Part shown: positions 1 through 7,806 of the stretch, piece after piece
How positions within the stretch are numbered: the stretch's first letter is position 1
How the letters are laid out: each line of letters begins with the position of its first letter
DNA from: Actinomycetes bacterium
GTDB lineage: Bacteria > Actinomycetota > Acidimicrobiia > Acidimicrobiales > Palsa-688
Assembly (NCBI GenBank): GCA_021787365.1
Contig: JAJYMB010000071.1
Span: 1 to 49,068 of the forward strand
DNA length: 49,068 nt
Direction of reading: 5' to 3'
Translations under genes and position numbers: made by a program
Notes under the pieces: generated by a model
Seen by the model: the letters and a program-made list of their open reading frames with translations, nothing else
The model's database searches: none
Told to the model about the DNA's origin: nothing

Positions 1-1055
1 AGTTCAAGTCCCGCCATCGTGACCAGCCCAGGGTGCGTTTCAGCACCGGGGCCATGGGTTTCGGGCCAGACCGCCGGAGCATCACCCTGCCGGTGATCGG
101 CACCCTGCGCTCCAAGGAGAACACCCGTCGGGTCGAACGTCACCTGTCCAAGGGCAACGCTCGCCTGCTTTCGCTGACCGTCTCCGAGCGGTGGGGGCGG
201 TTGTTCGTCTCGGCGAGCTACGCGGTGAGGACGAAGGTCCTGAGCCCCAGCGGCAAGGCCCCGAGCAAACCCGAGGCAAGAGTCGGGACCGACCTCGGCC
301 TGAGAGACTTGGCCACCGTCGCCGACACCGAGGGCAACCTCACGATCTTCCCCAACCCTGCCCCGCTGCGCGCCAGCCTCACCCAGCGGCGAGCGGCGGG
401 GAGACAGGTCTCCAGGCGCATCCCCGGATCGCGCGGACATCGGGCGGCGAAAGCCAAGCTCGCCCGGCTGGACCGCAGGTGCGTGCACCTGCGCCTGGAG
501 TCCCACCACCAGCTCACTCGTTGGCTGGTGGGCACCTACGGCGAGAACGTGGTCGAAGACCTCGACCTGGCCGCGATGAAACGCAGCATGGGACGCCGGG
601 CTTTCCGTCGTTCGGTCTCGGACGCTGCACTGGGCCAGGTACGCCCGATGTCCGTCTACAAGGCCGAGCGCTCCGGATCGAAGCTAACGGTCGCCGACCG
701 CTGGTTCCCGTCGAGCCAGGTCCACCACGGTTGCGGTTGCAGGCTCATCGCCGCACACAAGCTCGACAAGATGCTGGTGTGCGCACTGACCGGGGAACTG
801 GTGGACCGGGACATTAATGCTGCCAAGAACCTCCGCGACTGGCCGGACCATGCCAGTTGTGGCTCAGTTGGAGCCACGGCCCCGTTCGTCAGCAGTTCCG
901 TTGGCAGCAACGGAGACGGCGGCTCAGATGCTCAGACGACTGTGCACCTGGGGAGTGGATGTAAGACCGGCGCCCTGGTGTCGGCCGTCCGCGGTGAGGC
1001 CGGAACTGAACCTAGCGATAGGGGAGGAACCCCGCAAGGGGTGCATTCGCGATGA
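1..1055 (+). CDS. tnpB: TnpB, RNA-guided nuclease of an IS605/IS607-type element (5' end outside window)
   Basis: Open from the first bases of the window (frame of position 3), so the N-terminus is missing. The first residues, FKSRHRDQPRVRFSTGA, match the wedge region of actinobacterial TnpB. RuvC-I is seen in GTDLGLRDLATV, RuvC-II in VVEDLDLAAM and RuvC-III in DRDINAAKNL, so the catalytic Asp, Glu and Asp are present. TnpB proteins are nucleases guided by an RNA made from the 3' end of their own gene. The zinc ribbon is degraded: where the family has CxxC...CxxC, this protein reads HHGCG and CALTG, so only two of four Cys remain. The other two positions are His and Thr. No tnpA is visible; it could lie left of the window. 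The gene ends against an integrase remnant on the other strand. Family assignment is secure; activity is doubtful. Confidence 0.9.
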   Translation, partial: FKSRHRDQPRVRFSTGAMGFGPDRRSITLPVIGTLRSKENTRRVERHLSKGNARLLSLTVSERWGRLFVSASYAVRTKVLSPSGKAPSKPEARVGTDLGLRDLATVADTEGNLTIFPNPAPLRASLTQRRAAGRQVSRRIPGSRGHRAAKAKLARLDRRCVHLRLESHHQLTRWLVGTYGENVVEDLDLAAMKRSMGRRAFRRSVSDAALGQVRPMSVYKAERSGSKLTVADRWFPSSQVHHGCGCRLIAAHKLDKMLVCALTGELVDRDINAAKNLRDWPDHASCGSVGATAPFVSSSVGSNGDGGSDAQTTVHLGSGCKTGALVSAVRGEAGTEPSDRGGTPQGVHSR

Positions 1056-1100
1056 GGCTCACTAATGCTCACTCGGTTGCAACGGTGTGGTCCGGTCCCT
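1000..1100 (+). ncRNA. Candidate omega RNA / right end of the tnpB element
   Basis: In studied TnpB elements the guide scaffold overlaps the 3' end of tnpB and runs to the right end of the element. Here the last codons and following bases can fold into two adjacent GC-rich hairpins (GGGG-AGGAA-CCCC and CCCC-GCAA-GGGG near 1020-1041). Integrase-like coding sequence on the minus strand resumes at about 1100, which places the element end at about 1065-1105. The exact end and scaffold are inferred by position only. Confidence 0.35.
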
Positions 1101-1369
1101 CGGGTTGTGGTTGGTTGCTCATCTGGTGCCTCCACGGCCGGCTCCTGTCGCTGGCGCTTGGGGACGTAGCGGCCGGTCTCAACGTCGGCGACAAACCGGG
1201 CGAGTGCTCGCTGGGCCTCCCGCTTCCCCACGGCCGCCTCGCCTCGGCTGGGGTAGGTGGTCGTGACCCGCCGCCCCGCGCTGTCGTATGCTCTAAATCC
1301 TAATGACCTGCCTTCGCCCCTCGCCTTTGCCTGAAGGACCCCTGCCCATGCTGGCGCCGTCTGGTGCAA
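1095..1369 (-). pseudogene. Tyrosine integrase, N-terminal remnant cut by the tnpB element
   Basis: The minus-strand frame reads RGEGRSLGFRAYDSAGRR, then KREAQRALARFVADVETG and RYVPKRQ. This is the N-terminal DNA-binding and core-binding start of actinobacterial phage-type tyrosine integrases. After roughly 80 residues the similarity stops, at about the point where the tnpB element begins. No catalytic domain (R..H..R..Y) is present. A TTG at 1369 opens the frame. An ATG at about 1334 lies in another frame that soon stops, so the 5' end may also be frameshifted. The remnant lies 150 bp from tRNA-Leu, a usual integration target, which suggests an old integrated element. The integrase is on the 5' side of the tRNA, which is not the usual arrangement. 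Confidence 0.7.
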
Positions 1370-1521
1370 CTGCCCTGCTCTGCCGCGGTGTCGTCTCCCT
1401 TCTGCCCGTCAGCTACGATCTGGCGGCTAGGGACCAATGCAAGGGCAATTTTGTGGGCAATGGGCAGTACGGGGCGTTGTGGCCATTGACAGGCCCAGGG
1501 GAGAAGGGAACTACCAAGCTA

Positions 1522-1604
1522 GGGCGCGTGGTGGAATGGCAGACACGGTGGACTCAAAATCCATTGGCCGCGAGGCCGTGAGGGTTCAAGTCCCTCCGCG
1601 CCCA
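1522..1604 (+). tRNA. tRNA-Leu, anticodon CAA
   Basis: Full cloverleaf by eye. The acceptor stem GGGCGCG (1522-1528) pairs with CGCGCCC (1597-1603), followed by discriminator A1604. The anticodon arm GTGGA-CTCAAAA-TCCAT gives anticodon CAA, which reads UUG. A long variable arm, TTGGCCGCGAGGCCGTG, marks a class II tRNA. The T arm is GAGGG-TTCAAGT-CCCTC. CCA is not encoded in full (ACCCG follows). A TTGACA at 1486-1491 may be the -35 of its promoter; the -10 is unclear. Confidence 0.95.
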
Positions 1605-1832
1605 CCCGTTTTAGGGGCTTATAGTCCCTGGTCAGACGGTTGCTAGGATGTCCTACTAGCTTTTTGGGACATGTGTGGGATACGCGAGATCCGAGGTTTA
1701 TCGGCTGCCAGCGGCTAACAGCGCTAACCAGGTACATGGCTGAGAACGCGAGCCGGTCACCCCAACCATCGCCGCGGCAGCGGGGCGCTCGCTCGATGTC
1801 GAGGAGCCCTGAAACCAGCCACGACAGGGAGG

Positions 1833-2435
1833 TCAGCCGATCGTCACGACTCCCTGCCTTATGGCAAGCGCGACGGCCTGAGTGCGGTTGGCGGCGCCGA
1901 GCTTGGCATAGATATGAGAGAGGTGGTTCTTCACCGTCTTGGGGCTCACGTAGAGTTGCTGGGCTACCTGCGACGGAAGGGCCCCGTGGGCGAACAGGCG
2001 GAGCACTTCTGCCTCTCGGGCGCTCAGTTGCCTGGTGTTCGGGACCGGCTGGATGTGGGTGCCATCCGCGAGCTTGACCGGCGCACGGGGCGAGTTGTTG
2101 TCGGGAGAGGTCCGAGCGCGGAGGTCTATGGCGGGTCGTGCCTCGTCGGTGGCATCGTGGCGGCTGAAGGAGCTTGGCTCGAGCTTCAGGAGGGCCGCGA
2201 GGCCCGCCACCGAGATGGCGGTGCGGAGAGCTTGGGCGTCGGCTGAAGTCGCGACCAGGATGAACGTCACCCGGTCAGGGCTCCGGCGGTGGGGCCTCAA
2301 ATGGCTCGTGTACGCCGAGCAGGCAGGACGCGCTGAGGGACTAACGCGAGTTGCCTCTAGCACGGACAAGCCGGCTGCCTTGAGACGAAGAAGCGCACCC
2401 GCAAGCGAGGTGTCTTGCCCCACAACGCAGTTCAA
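1833..2435 (-). CDS. Orphan LuxR-type transcription regulator
   Basis: 200 aa. The last 65 residues are a LuxR/GerE helix-turn-helix: LSAREAEVLRLFAHGALPSQ, then the recognition helix region VSPKTVKNHLSHIYAKLGA, ending RTQAVALAIRQGVV. The first 130 residues are not a recognisable receiver: no conserved acidic pocket or phospho-Asp context is seen, so the input signal is unknown. The start is TTG at 2435, chosen because GAGGAGG lies 8 nt upstream. It points away from the kinase/regulator genes at 2966-5770 across a 530-bp intergenic region, and is the first of four LuxR-type HTH proteins around the Tad locus. Control of the pilus genes is inferred from position only. Confidence 0.88.
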   Translation of the reverse strand: MNCVVGQDTSLAGALLRLKAAGLSVLEATRVSPSARPACSAYTSHLRPHRRSPDRVTFILVATSADAQALRTAISVAGLAALLKLEPSSFSRHDATDEARPAIDLRARTSPDNNSPRAPVKLADGTHIQPVPNTRQLSAREAEVLRLFAHGALPSQVAQQLYVSPKTVKNHLSHIYAKLGAANRTQAVALAIRQGVVTIG

Positions 2436-2965
2436 TCGGTGCCTCCTCGGGAAAGGCCAGGAAGGCCGAAGTGATCGCGTAATGTATACCTCGGTGCTTA
2501 CCGGCGGGCACTGATGGTGCAGGGGAGCAGTAGGTCCTCACTTTCGGCGTTCGTTGCTGTGCCAAACGCGCAGGACGGGTTTCGCTATTCGCTGATCGCG
2601 CTCTTGGGGGCCACGTGAAGTGGCCAAAAGTTAGCCAGGCTGGAAGTACACCTCTTGGCTCGGCATGGGCCTCCACGCAGGTCCCCTGTCCCCGCCGGCG
2701 GACCTGTACGAGGTAGGGCTCGGCCAACAATGGGCCAAAGAGCCCATGGCGCGGAAGACGGCGCGAACTTACCCTTGTCGCAGCGCAGTTGGAAATAAGG
2801 TTTCGCTGAGTTGGGGGCGCGAGGTTCAATGGTCCGGGGTTTTTACCGAGAAAATTAGGTGACCCTTAGGCCGAGCATTTGGAGCGCGGCGTTTCGTATG
2901 TGACGGTGCCCAGAGCCGGCGAGAAGGTTGGTAACTCCCCCTAATTGGGTCAAGGAGGTCTGATC
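2436..2965. other. 530-bp intergenic region between divergent regulators
   Basis: No convincing gene; the frames crossing it lack family signatures. It holds a small perfect hairpin, GGCCAC-GTGAA-GTGGCC (2609-2625), and the palindrome at 2730-2747. A promoter-like TACATT for the leftward gene lies at about 2476-2481 on the minus strand. For the rightward gene there is a strong Shine-Dalgarno AAGGAGG at 2952-2958. The length suggests complex regulation of both directions. Confidence 0.6.
2730..2747. promoter_or_regulatory. 18-bp palindrome, candidate operator (copy 1)
   Basis: ATGGGCCAAAGAGCCCAT: perfect 6-bp arms ATGGGC/GCCCAT around a 6-nt centre. A second site with the same architecture (14 of 18 positions identical when read on the minus strand) lies at 7411-7428, between the Flp pilin and the divergent membrane protein gene. 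A dimeric HTH regulator, such as one of the local LuxR proteins, could bind both. Binding is inferred. Confidence 0.4.
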
Positions 2966-3238
2966 ATGATAGAGGGTGGTCACGGCTGTTTCGACCGCCT
3001 AAGCGCAAGGGAGCGCCAAGTGCTGTCCGCTCTGATGCGCGGGGAGACGGCACGCGACATCTCGCGCCAGTCATTCGTGTCGTTACCGACGGTCCGTAGC
3101 CAGATCCGTTCGATCCTCATCAAGCTGGGCGTGAGCTCGCAATTGGCGGCTGTCGTCCTCGCCTACCGGAGCGGCTGGAACGGGGAACGAGGCGCTGGTC
3201 CAGCCGACGAGCCAGAGCGGCTGGTTGTCGGTATTTGA
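2966..3238 (+). CDS. Stand-alone LuxR/GerE-type HTH protein
   Basis: 90 aa consisting almost only of a LuxR HTH: LSARERQVLSALMRGETARD, then VSLPTVRSQIRSILIKLGVS and a short tail. No receiver or sensor domain is present, as in GerE. ATG at 2966 is chosen over an upstream in-frame TTG (2945) because AAGGAGG ends 7 nt before it. The stop TGA overlaps the TTG start of the histidine kinase (TTGA at 3235-3238), so the two are probably translationally coupled and made together. The protein may act with, or compete for the sites of, the downstream response regulator; that is inference. Confidence 0.85.
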   Translation: MIEGGHGCFDRLSARERQVLSALMRGETARDISRQSFVSLPTVRSQIRSILIKLGVSSQLAAVVLAYRSGWNGERGAGPADEPERLVVGI

Positions 3239-5130
3239 CGGGGAGACAGTTGGCCAGTCAGGGCGTTCATCGTGCGACCTCTGTTGCCGAGCGCGCGTCA
3301 TCGCTCAGGGCGACGCGGCTCGCTTCCGGAGCTGAGCTCAGGGCCGTTGGCGGGACTGGCGAGGGTGCTCCAGCCATGAGGGGGGGCACCGGCCCGCGCG
3401 GGGTGGTCGAACGCCCTCCCGCTTCTTGGGCCACCCCTGCCAGCAGCGCCCTAGATGGTAGCGGTTGGGGCATGAAGGAGCTCGTCGTAGCGCTTCGCTG
3501 GGTGGCCATTGGGCTTTCCATGGCCGCTGACGGGCTTGGTACCCCCAACCGAGCTGACGTCGTGGTGGCGGGGGTTCTCATCGGTGTGGCCATCGCACGC
3601 ACTCTGTGGCCTCTCGAGCCAGGCTCGGCCTCCCGGGAGGCAAAGCCGCGAGGTTGGGCGAAGTCGGGGGGCGGCTTGGTGGAGCTGGTCGTTTGTGTGG
3701 CGGCCGTTGGTGCTACCGGAGGTGCCGGGTCACCTTTCGTGGTAAGCCTCGCGGCTGCGTGCTTCATTTGTGGCCTCGTCGTCCCGGTCGTGGTCGTTGC
3801 CTCGGCGCCCGTCGCAGGCATAGCTGGTTTTACGGCTGCAGGCGCGGCAGGGGCGTTGGCGAGACCACTCGCCGCCAGGGACGTGAAGGGGCTGGCCGTG
3901 CTTGGCGCGCTGTCGTTGCTCGGCTCTTACGGCGAGTGGCTGCTGGAAAAGGGCCGAGAGTCGAAAGACGAGGAGGTGGAACGGCTCCGCAACCTGGGGG
4001 AGATCAATCATCTCCTGCTGGAGCTGCACGCCAAGGCGGCTTCCGTCCCGGCAGCGCTCAGCCTGAAATCGGCTGTGGCCACCTTGGCCAGCCGTTTGCG
4101 CAAATTGCTCGAGCCTGACGTGGTTGCACTGGTGCTCTCCGACCGCATTTCTGACCAGGGCGGGGGGCGCTGGGAGGTGATCCTCGCCGAAGGAGTGGAA
4201 CTGCCCGACGTGCTGAAAGAGGGTGTGCTGGCCCCTGCGTTGCGGGAGGCGGCGAGCTCTGTCGGACCGGTGTGCCGTTCTCGGCTCGGTCATGGGGAGG
4301 GGGTTGCACTCGAGGCGTGGAGCGGCCTCTACGTGCCTCTATGGGCTCGCGACAGCCTCGTCGGCCTGCTCGCAGTGGAGCGCGTGACCGCAGGCCAACC
4401 GTTCGGCAGTGCCGACCTCGACATGGTCGACAGTGTTGCTCGCCACGCGGGTCTTGCCATAGACAACGCAAGGCTGTTCCGCCGCCTGCGCGCGCTCGGG
4501 GCCGAAGAGGAAAGGGTGCGCATCGCCAGGGAGCTCCACGACAGGGTGGGCCAGTCGCTCGCCTACCTGGCTCTCAGCCTGGACAGCCTGCAAGGGGAAG
4601 CCGGCCTCTCGGGGGCACCGGGGAGCCGGAGGATGTCAGCAGAGCTCGGCCAGTTGGCGACGGAGGCTCGCCGGGTGGTGAGGCAGCTCAGGACCAAGCT
4701 GTCGGACCTTCGCACCGAGGTCACTGATGAACATGGACTTGCCGATGCTGTCGGTGGCTTGCTCGAGCGAGCAGAGGAGCGTTCGGGGATCTCGGCCAAG
4801 CTTTCCTCCGGGCCATTGGCCCCGCTGCCGCCAGAGGTGGGCCGCGAGGTAGCGCGGGTTGCCGAGGAGGCGGTCAACAACGCCGAACGTCATTCTGGGG
4901 CCACCGAGCTTCAGGTGCAGCTGGTCTGGGACGGCCGCGGGGGGGAGTTGGTGGTTGCCGACAACGGGCGGGGCCTGCCCGCAAGCTCGTCACTGCGGCC
5001 AGACGCGTTCGGGATCTTGGGCATGCGCGAACGAGCCGAGGCAATCGGGGGGAAGGTCGCGATCAGTTCCTCGGCAGGCCGCGGGACGACGGTGACTTTG
5101 AGGTGGGGAACTTGGGAAGACCGAGGGTGA
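3235..5130 (+). CDS. Membrane sensor histidine kinase, GAF domain, NarL-type partner
   Basis: 631 aa. The N-terminal third has several hydrophobic spans (for example VVVAGVLIGVAIARTLW, and a long one through FICGLVVPVVVVASAPVAG), then a likely coiled coil (EEVERLRNLGEINHLLLEL), a GAF domain (about 250-410), a HisKA_3 dimerisation domain with phospho-acceptor His435 in RIARELHDRVGQSL, and an HATPase domain with N box EEAVNNAERHSGA, G1 box VADNGRGLP and G2 box GRGTTVTL. This is the NarX/DesK-type architecture. The TTG at 3235 overlaps the previous stop. In-frame ATGs at 3376 and 3472 are alternatives; the stretch before 3472 is Pro/Arg-rich and may be untranslated. The next gene, 7 bp on, is its response regulator. 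The signal sensed is unknown. Confidence 0.93.
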   Translation: MTGRQLASQGVHRATSVAERASSLRATRLASGAELRAVGGTGEGAPAMRGGTGPRGVVERPPASWATPASSALDGSGWGMKELVVALRWVAIGLSMAADGLGTPNRADVVVAGVLIGVAIARTLWPLEPGSASREAKPRGWAKSGGGLVELVVCVAAVGATGGAGSPFVVSLAAACFICGLVVPVVVVASAPVAGIAGFTAAGAAGALARPLAARDVKGLAVLGALSLLGSYGEWLLEKGRESKDEEVERLRNLGEINHLLLELHAKAASVPAALSLKSAVATLASRLRKLLEPDVVALVLSDRISDQGGGRWEVILAEGVELPDVLKEGVLAPALREAASSVGPVCRSRLGHGEGVALEAWSGLYVPLWARDSLVGLLAVERVTAGQPFGSADLDMVDSVARHAGLAIDNARLFRRLRALGAEEERVRIARELHDRVGQSLAYLALSLDSLQGEAGLSGAPGSRRMSAELGQLATEARRVVRQLRTKLSDLRTEVTDEHGLADAVGGLLERAEERSGISAKLSSGPLAPLPPEVGREVARVAEEAVNNAERHSGATELQVQLVWDGRGGELVVADNGRGLPASSSLRPDAFGILGMRERAEAIGGKVAISSSAGRGTTVTLRWGTWEDRG

Positions 5131-5137
5131 GGGGACA

Positions 5138-5770
5138 ATGAACTCAGTCATGCTGGTAGACGACCATACCGTCTTGAGGGACGGCCTCCGGCGTTGCCTG
5201 GAGCAAGCGGGGTTCGATGTCGTTGCCGACGTTGGCGACGGCGAGAGTGCGCTCGAAATTATCGCGGACGCTCGCCCGGATGTTGTCTTGATGGACATCT
5301 CCATGCCCGGCCGCGATGGGATCGACGTGACCCGCGAGCTCCGACGGCTACGCCCCGAGACGGGCGTCGTGATCCTCACCATGTTCGCCGACGAGCCGAC
5401 CGTGAGGGACGCCCTCGAGGCTGGGGCTGCGGCGTACCTCACAAAAGACTGCTCAGCGTCGGACATCGTGTCCACGGTCAGTCAAGTGGCACAAGGAACG
5501 CCACAGGGTGGCGATGTCGCGAGGTCCTATCTGAAAGCCACTTCCCGCGCGGGGCTGTCCTCGCCGCTGCACTTGCTCACGCGCCGCGAGGTCGAGGTCC
5601 TGCAACTGGCGGCCCGTGGGGCTTCGAACGGCCGCATTGCCATGGAACTGTTCATAAGCGAGAAGACGGTGAAGAACCACTTGGAGCACGTATACACGAA
5701 GTTTGGCGTGGAAAGTAGGGGCCAAGCCGTGGCGAAGGGGGTGCGGCTAGGCCTCGTACGGATCTCGTGA
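5138..5770 (+). CDS. NarL/LuxR-family response regulator
   Basis: 210 aa. The receiver domain has acidic residues D8 and D9 (MLVDDHTVL), phospho-acceptor D53 in DVVLMDISMPG, and the Lys of YLTKD. A linker leads to the LuxR HTH, LTRREVEVLQLAARGASNG then ISEKTVKNHLEHVYTKFGVE. The family dimerises on phosphorylation and binds promoter DNA. It is the evident partner of the histidine kinase directly upstream (7-bp gap). Candidate targets are the adjacent pilin and membrane-protein genes, inferred from position and the palindromes at 2730 and 7411. Confidence 0.95.
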   Translation: MNSVMLVDDHTVLRDGLRRCLEQAGFDVVADVGDGESALEIIADARPDVVLMDISMPGRDGIDVTRELRRLRPETGVVILTMFADEPTVRDALEAGAAAYLTKDCSASDIVSTVSQVAQGTPQGGDVARSYLKATSRAGLSSPLHLLTRREVEVLQLAARGASNGRIAMELFISEKTVKNHLEHVYTKFGVESRGQAVAKGVRLGLVRIS

Positions 5771-5824
5771 CGACCCTTCCCATATAGGCCGGTTCTTCCG
5801 ACTGATTGGAACCGGCCGCTCGCC

Positions 5825-7330
5825 TTACCACGGCCCCCTGTGCTCGAACACGACTGCTCCCTGCGCCGCGAAGACCTTGGCCCAGCGGGCATCGTGGGCG
5901 AGGTACGTGCTCAGCGCGGTGCCTTTTTGCCACATCACCCATCGGATCCCCCAGCGGGAAAAGAACCTGTCCGGGTCGACCTCGAGCTCCTCGACTTTCA
6001 TGTACGTGCTCAGCACGGTGGTACCGGAGTACATGTCAGTCCGCCCGTCCACGAAGACGGGGATGCCGCGGTAGTCGAGGTAGTCGCCCCACCAGTAGGT
6101 CGTAAAGACCCTTCCGCCATGCTGGGCGAGGTAGTTTGTCGCAGCGACTGGAGAGCCCAGGGGCCCGGTCACCTGCGGTGTGCCCGCCGCCAGGTGAGGG
6201 CCGGCCAAGAGGGCAGCCGCCACCACGAGCGCGGCAGGTGCAGAAAGGACGTTAGTGGGCAGGGTCTCGGCGCCAAGAGCTTGCCAGCGAGCGAGCGCTG
6301 TGCAGGCTGCGAGGTCGAAGTAGGGCGTGAAGCGCACGGCATGGAGCGTCGCGACGAACAGCCCCATCGCTAGGACGACTTCGGCGAGGTTGAGTGTGGC
6401 CCGTCCGAGCGCGAGGGAAGCGAGCAGCAGGATCACCGGGCCAATGATCACGACGAGGAGCAGAAGCGAGTGAAAGTCGGGGCTCTGCCATTCGGATATG
6501 AGAGATGTGAGCTGTGGGGACGTGCTGACGCCGAACGCGTAGACGAGGAGGCGAGGCCCGTTCGGGTTGGCGAAGCTGGCCAGTACGCCTGCCGCCAAGC
6601 AAAGGGCGATGGGTCTTCGGGGGAGCGGCCGGAGGGTCAACCGCCCTGGTGGGGCAGGCACGACCGACCACACAACTTCGAGGGCTAGCAAGGCCAAGCC
6701 GAGCAGGAAACTGCCGTGCACGTTGGCCCATACGAGCATGAGAGGTGGTGCGGCGAGAAGCCAGGCGGCCCGGTCGCGGGCGAGGGACAGGAACAGCAGC
6801 AGCAAGGCAAAGAAAAGATAGGAGAGGTCTTGGGGACGCGGGCTCATGCCTACCGAGAGCCCCGTTGCCGCGAGGACCGCAAGCGCCGCGGCCCACAACC
6901 ACCCGGCGCCGGCGCGCCGGCAAAGCGCCACGCCGACGACGACGGCGCCTGCGCAGGCCCCCCCGGACACCAGCCAGTACGCAACCGGTCCCAAGTGGGC
7001 CACCAGCCAGGCGAGGAGGACCTGGTACCCCCACTCCTCGTCGAGCCACGGCCGGCCCGGGACGCTGTAAGTGAAGACGTCGTGGCGGAGCAGCGCGTGG
7101 TGTGCCAGCATCCAACGCCCGGAAGCGACCTCATAGAAGACGTCGCCGGCCAGGCCACTGTGCATGGCTTGGCGCACGAGCGCCGCGCAGGCGATCCCGA
7201 CCACTACGAGACCAGGATGGAACGAGACGAGCGCGCGCAGCCGCGCGAAGCTAGGAGCCTCGGGGTGTGCAGGCCCAACCGGCGCGATGGTGGGCTGCTC
7301 TTGTTTGGTGACGGCCTGGCCCAGCATCAC
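5825..7330 (-). CDS. Multi-pass membrane protein, GT-C glycosyltransferase-like
   Basis: About 500 aa with around ten hydrophobic segments. The first loop after TM1 contains GDVFYEVASGRWMLAHH, HDVFTYS and WLDEEWGYQVLLAWL. Acidic residues in the first external loop are typical of GT-C-fold glycosyltransferases that use polyprenyl-linked sugars. A soluble C-terminal part (about 400-501) contains TTYWWGDYLDYRG and VDGRTDMYS. I cannot name the family. Starts GTG 7330 or ATG 7327 are adjacent. It is divergent from the Flp pilin gene and convergent with the response regulator. A role in glycosylating pilin or cell-surface material is inference. Confidence 0.75.
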   Translation of the reverse strand: MMLGQAVTKQEQPTIAPVGPAHPEAPSFARLRALVSFHPGLVVVGIACAALVRQAMHSGLAGDVFYEVASGRWMLAHHALLRHDVFTYSVPGRPWLDEEWGYQVLLAWLVAHLGPVAYWLVSGGACAGAVVVGVALCRRAGAGWLWAAALAVLAATGLSVGMSPRPQDLSYLFFALLLLFLSLARDRAAWLLAAPPLMLVWANVHGSFLLGLALLALEVVWSVVPAPPGRLTLRPLPRRPIALCLAAGVLASFANPNGPRLLVYAFGVSTSPQLTSLISEWQSPDFHSLLLLVVIIGPVILLLASLALGRATLNLAEVVLAMGLFVATLHAVRFTPYFDLAACTALARWQALGAETLPTNVLSAPAALVVAAALLAGPHLAAGTPQVTGPLGSPVAATNYLAQHGGRVFTTYWWGDYLDYRGIPVFVDGRTDMYSGTTVLSTYMKVEELEVDPDRFFSRWGIRWVMWQKGTALSTYLAHDARWAKVFAAQGAVVFEHRGPW

Positions 7331-7410
7331 CGTAGTGGCCCATCTTTGGTTATTTGCGTGGGAGAAGCGTAAACCGTGCGGCTGGCCATGTACCAGCCGG
7401 CTGGCCAGAA

Positions 7411-7428
7411 ATGAGCCTATTGGCCCAT
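7411..7428. promoter_or_regulatory. 18-bp palindrome, candidate operator (copy 2)
   Basis: ATGAGCCTATTGGCCCAT: 6-bp arms with one mismatch around a 6-nt centre, in the divergent region between the 7330 membrane protein and the 7535 pilin. It resembles the site at 2730-2747. A further half-site GGCCCAT is at 7337-7343. Confidence 0.38.
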
Positions 7429-7534
7429 GGACGCCTCTTCGAGGGAGGTGAAGAGTGGTGCACAGTAGAGAAGGCCGCCGGCCGGCCAGTAGAGGGGTCT
7501 GGCGGCCCCGAGAAATAAAGGAAGAGGGCCTCTT

Positions 7535-7753
7535 ATGATCAACCGGGTACTGCTGTTGCAGGCACAGGTGGCGAACTGGCTGCGCCGGAAGTTCTCAGTT
7601 CGTGAGGAGATTGGCGCGAGCCTGGTCGAGTACGTCCTGCTCCTGACCCTGATAGCCGTGGCTGCTATTGGAGCGCTTACGTTCCTGGGCGGGTCGGTGA
7701 CCAATACGCTCAACCACGTAGCCAACCAAATAACCAATACGACGAGCTCCTAG
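7535..7753 (+). CDS. flp: Flp-family type IVb major pilin
   Basis: 72 aa. A short basic leader ends in EEIGA, followed by SLVEYVLLLTLIAVAAIGAL. This is the class III signal: cleavage after the small residue, Glu at mature position 5 or so, one hydrophobic helix. The tail is short and Thr/Asn/Ser-rich. Flp pilins are cut by the TadV/CpaA prepilin peptidase (not in this window) and polymerised by the Tad machine at 9676-16621. ATG 7535 is preceded by AAGGAAGAGG. The leader mRNA has a GC-rich inverted repeat (GGCCGCC...GGCGGCC at about 7473-7505). It lies just left of a second pilin-like gene on the same strand. Confidence 0.95.
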   Translation: MINRVLLLQAQVANWLRRKFSVREEIGASLVEYVLLLTLIAVAAIGALTFLGGSVTNTLNHVANQITNTTSS

Positions 7754-7806
7754 CCTGACAGCCGGCCACGGCAAAGATGTAGCTTGTCGGGAAAGGCTGT
7801 CGTCAC

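Noticed and set aside
1-30. TTCAAGTCCC at the window start looks like a tRNA T arm
   Set aside because: It is in frame with TnpB and encodes the family-typical FKSRHR; no acceptor stem fits.
2341-2829. 162-codon minus-strand frame upstream of the orphan LuxR gene
   Set aside because: No domain, mixed composition, overlaps the LuxR gene start and the palindrome region.
7330-7534. c-di-GMP riboswitch before the Flp pilin
   Set aside because: I looked for the conserved GEMM segments and found none; only a plain GC inverted repeat is present.
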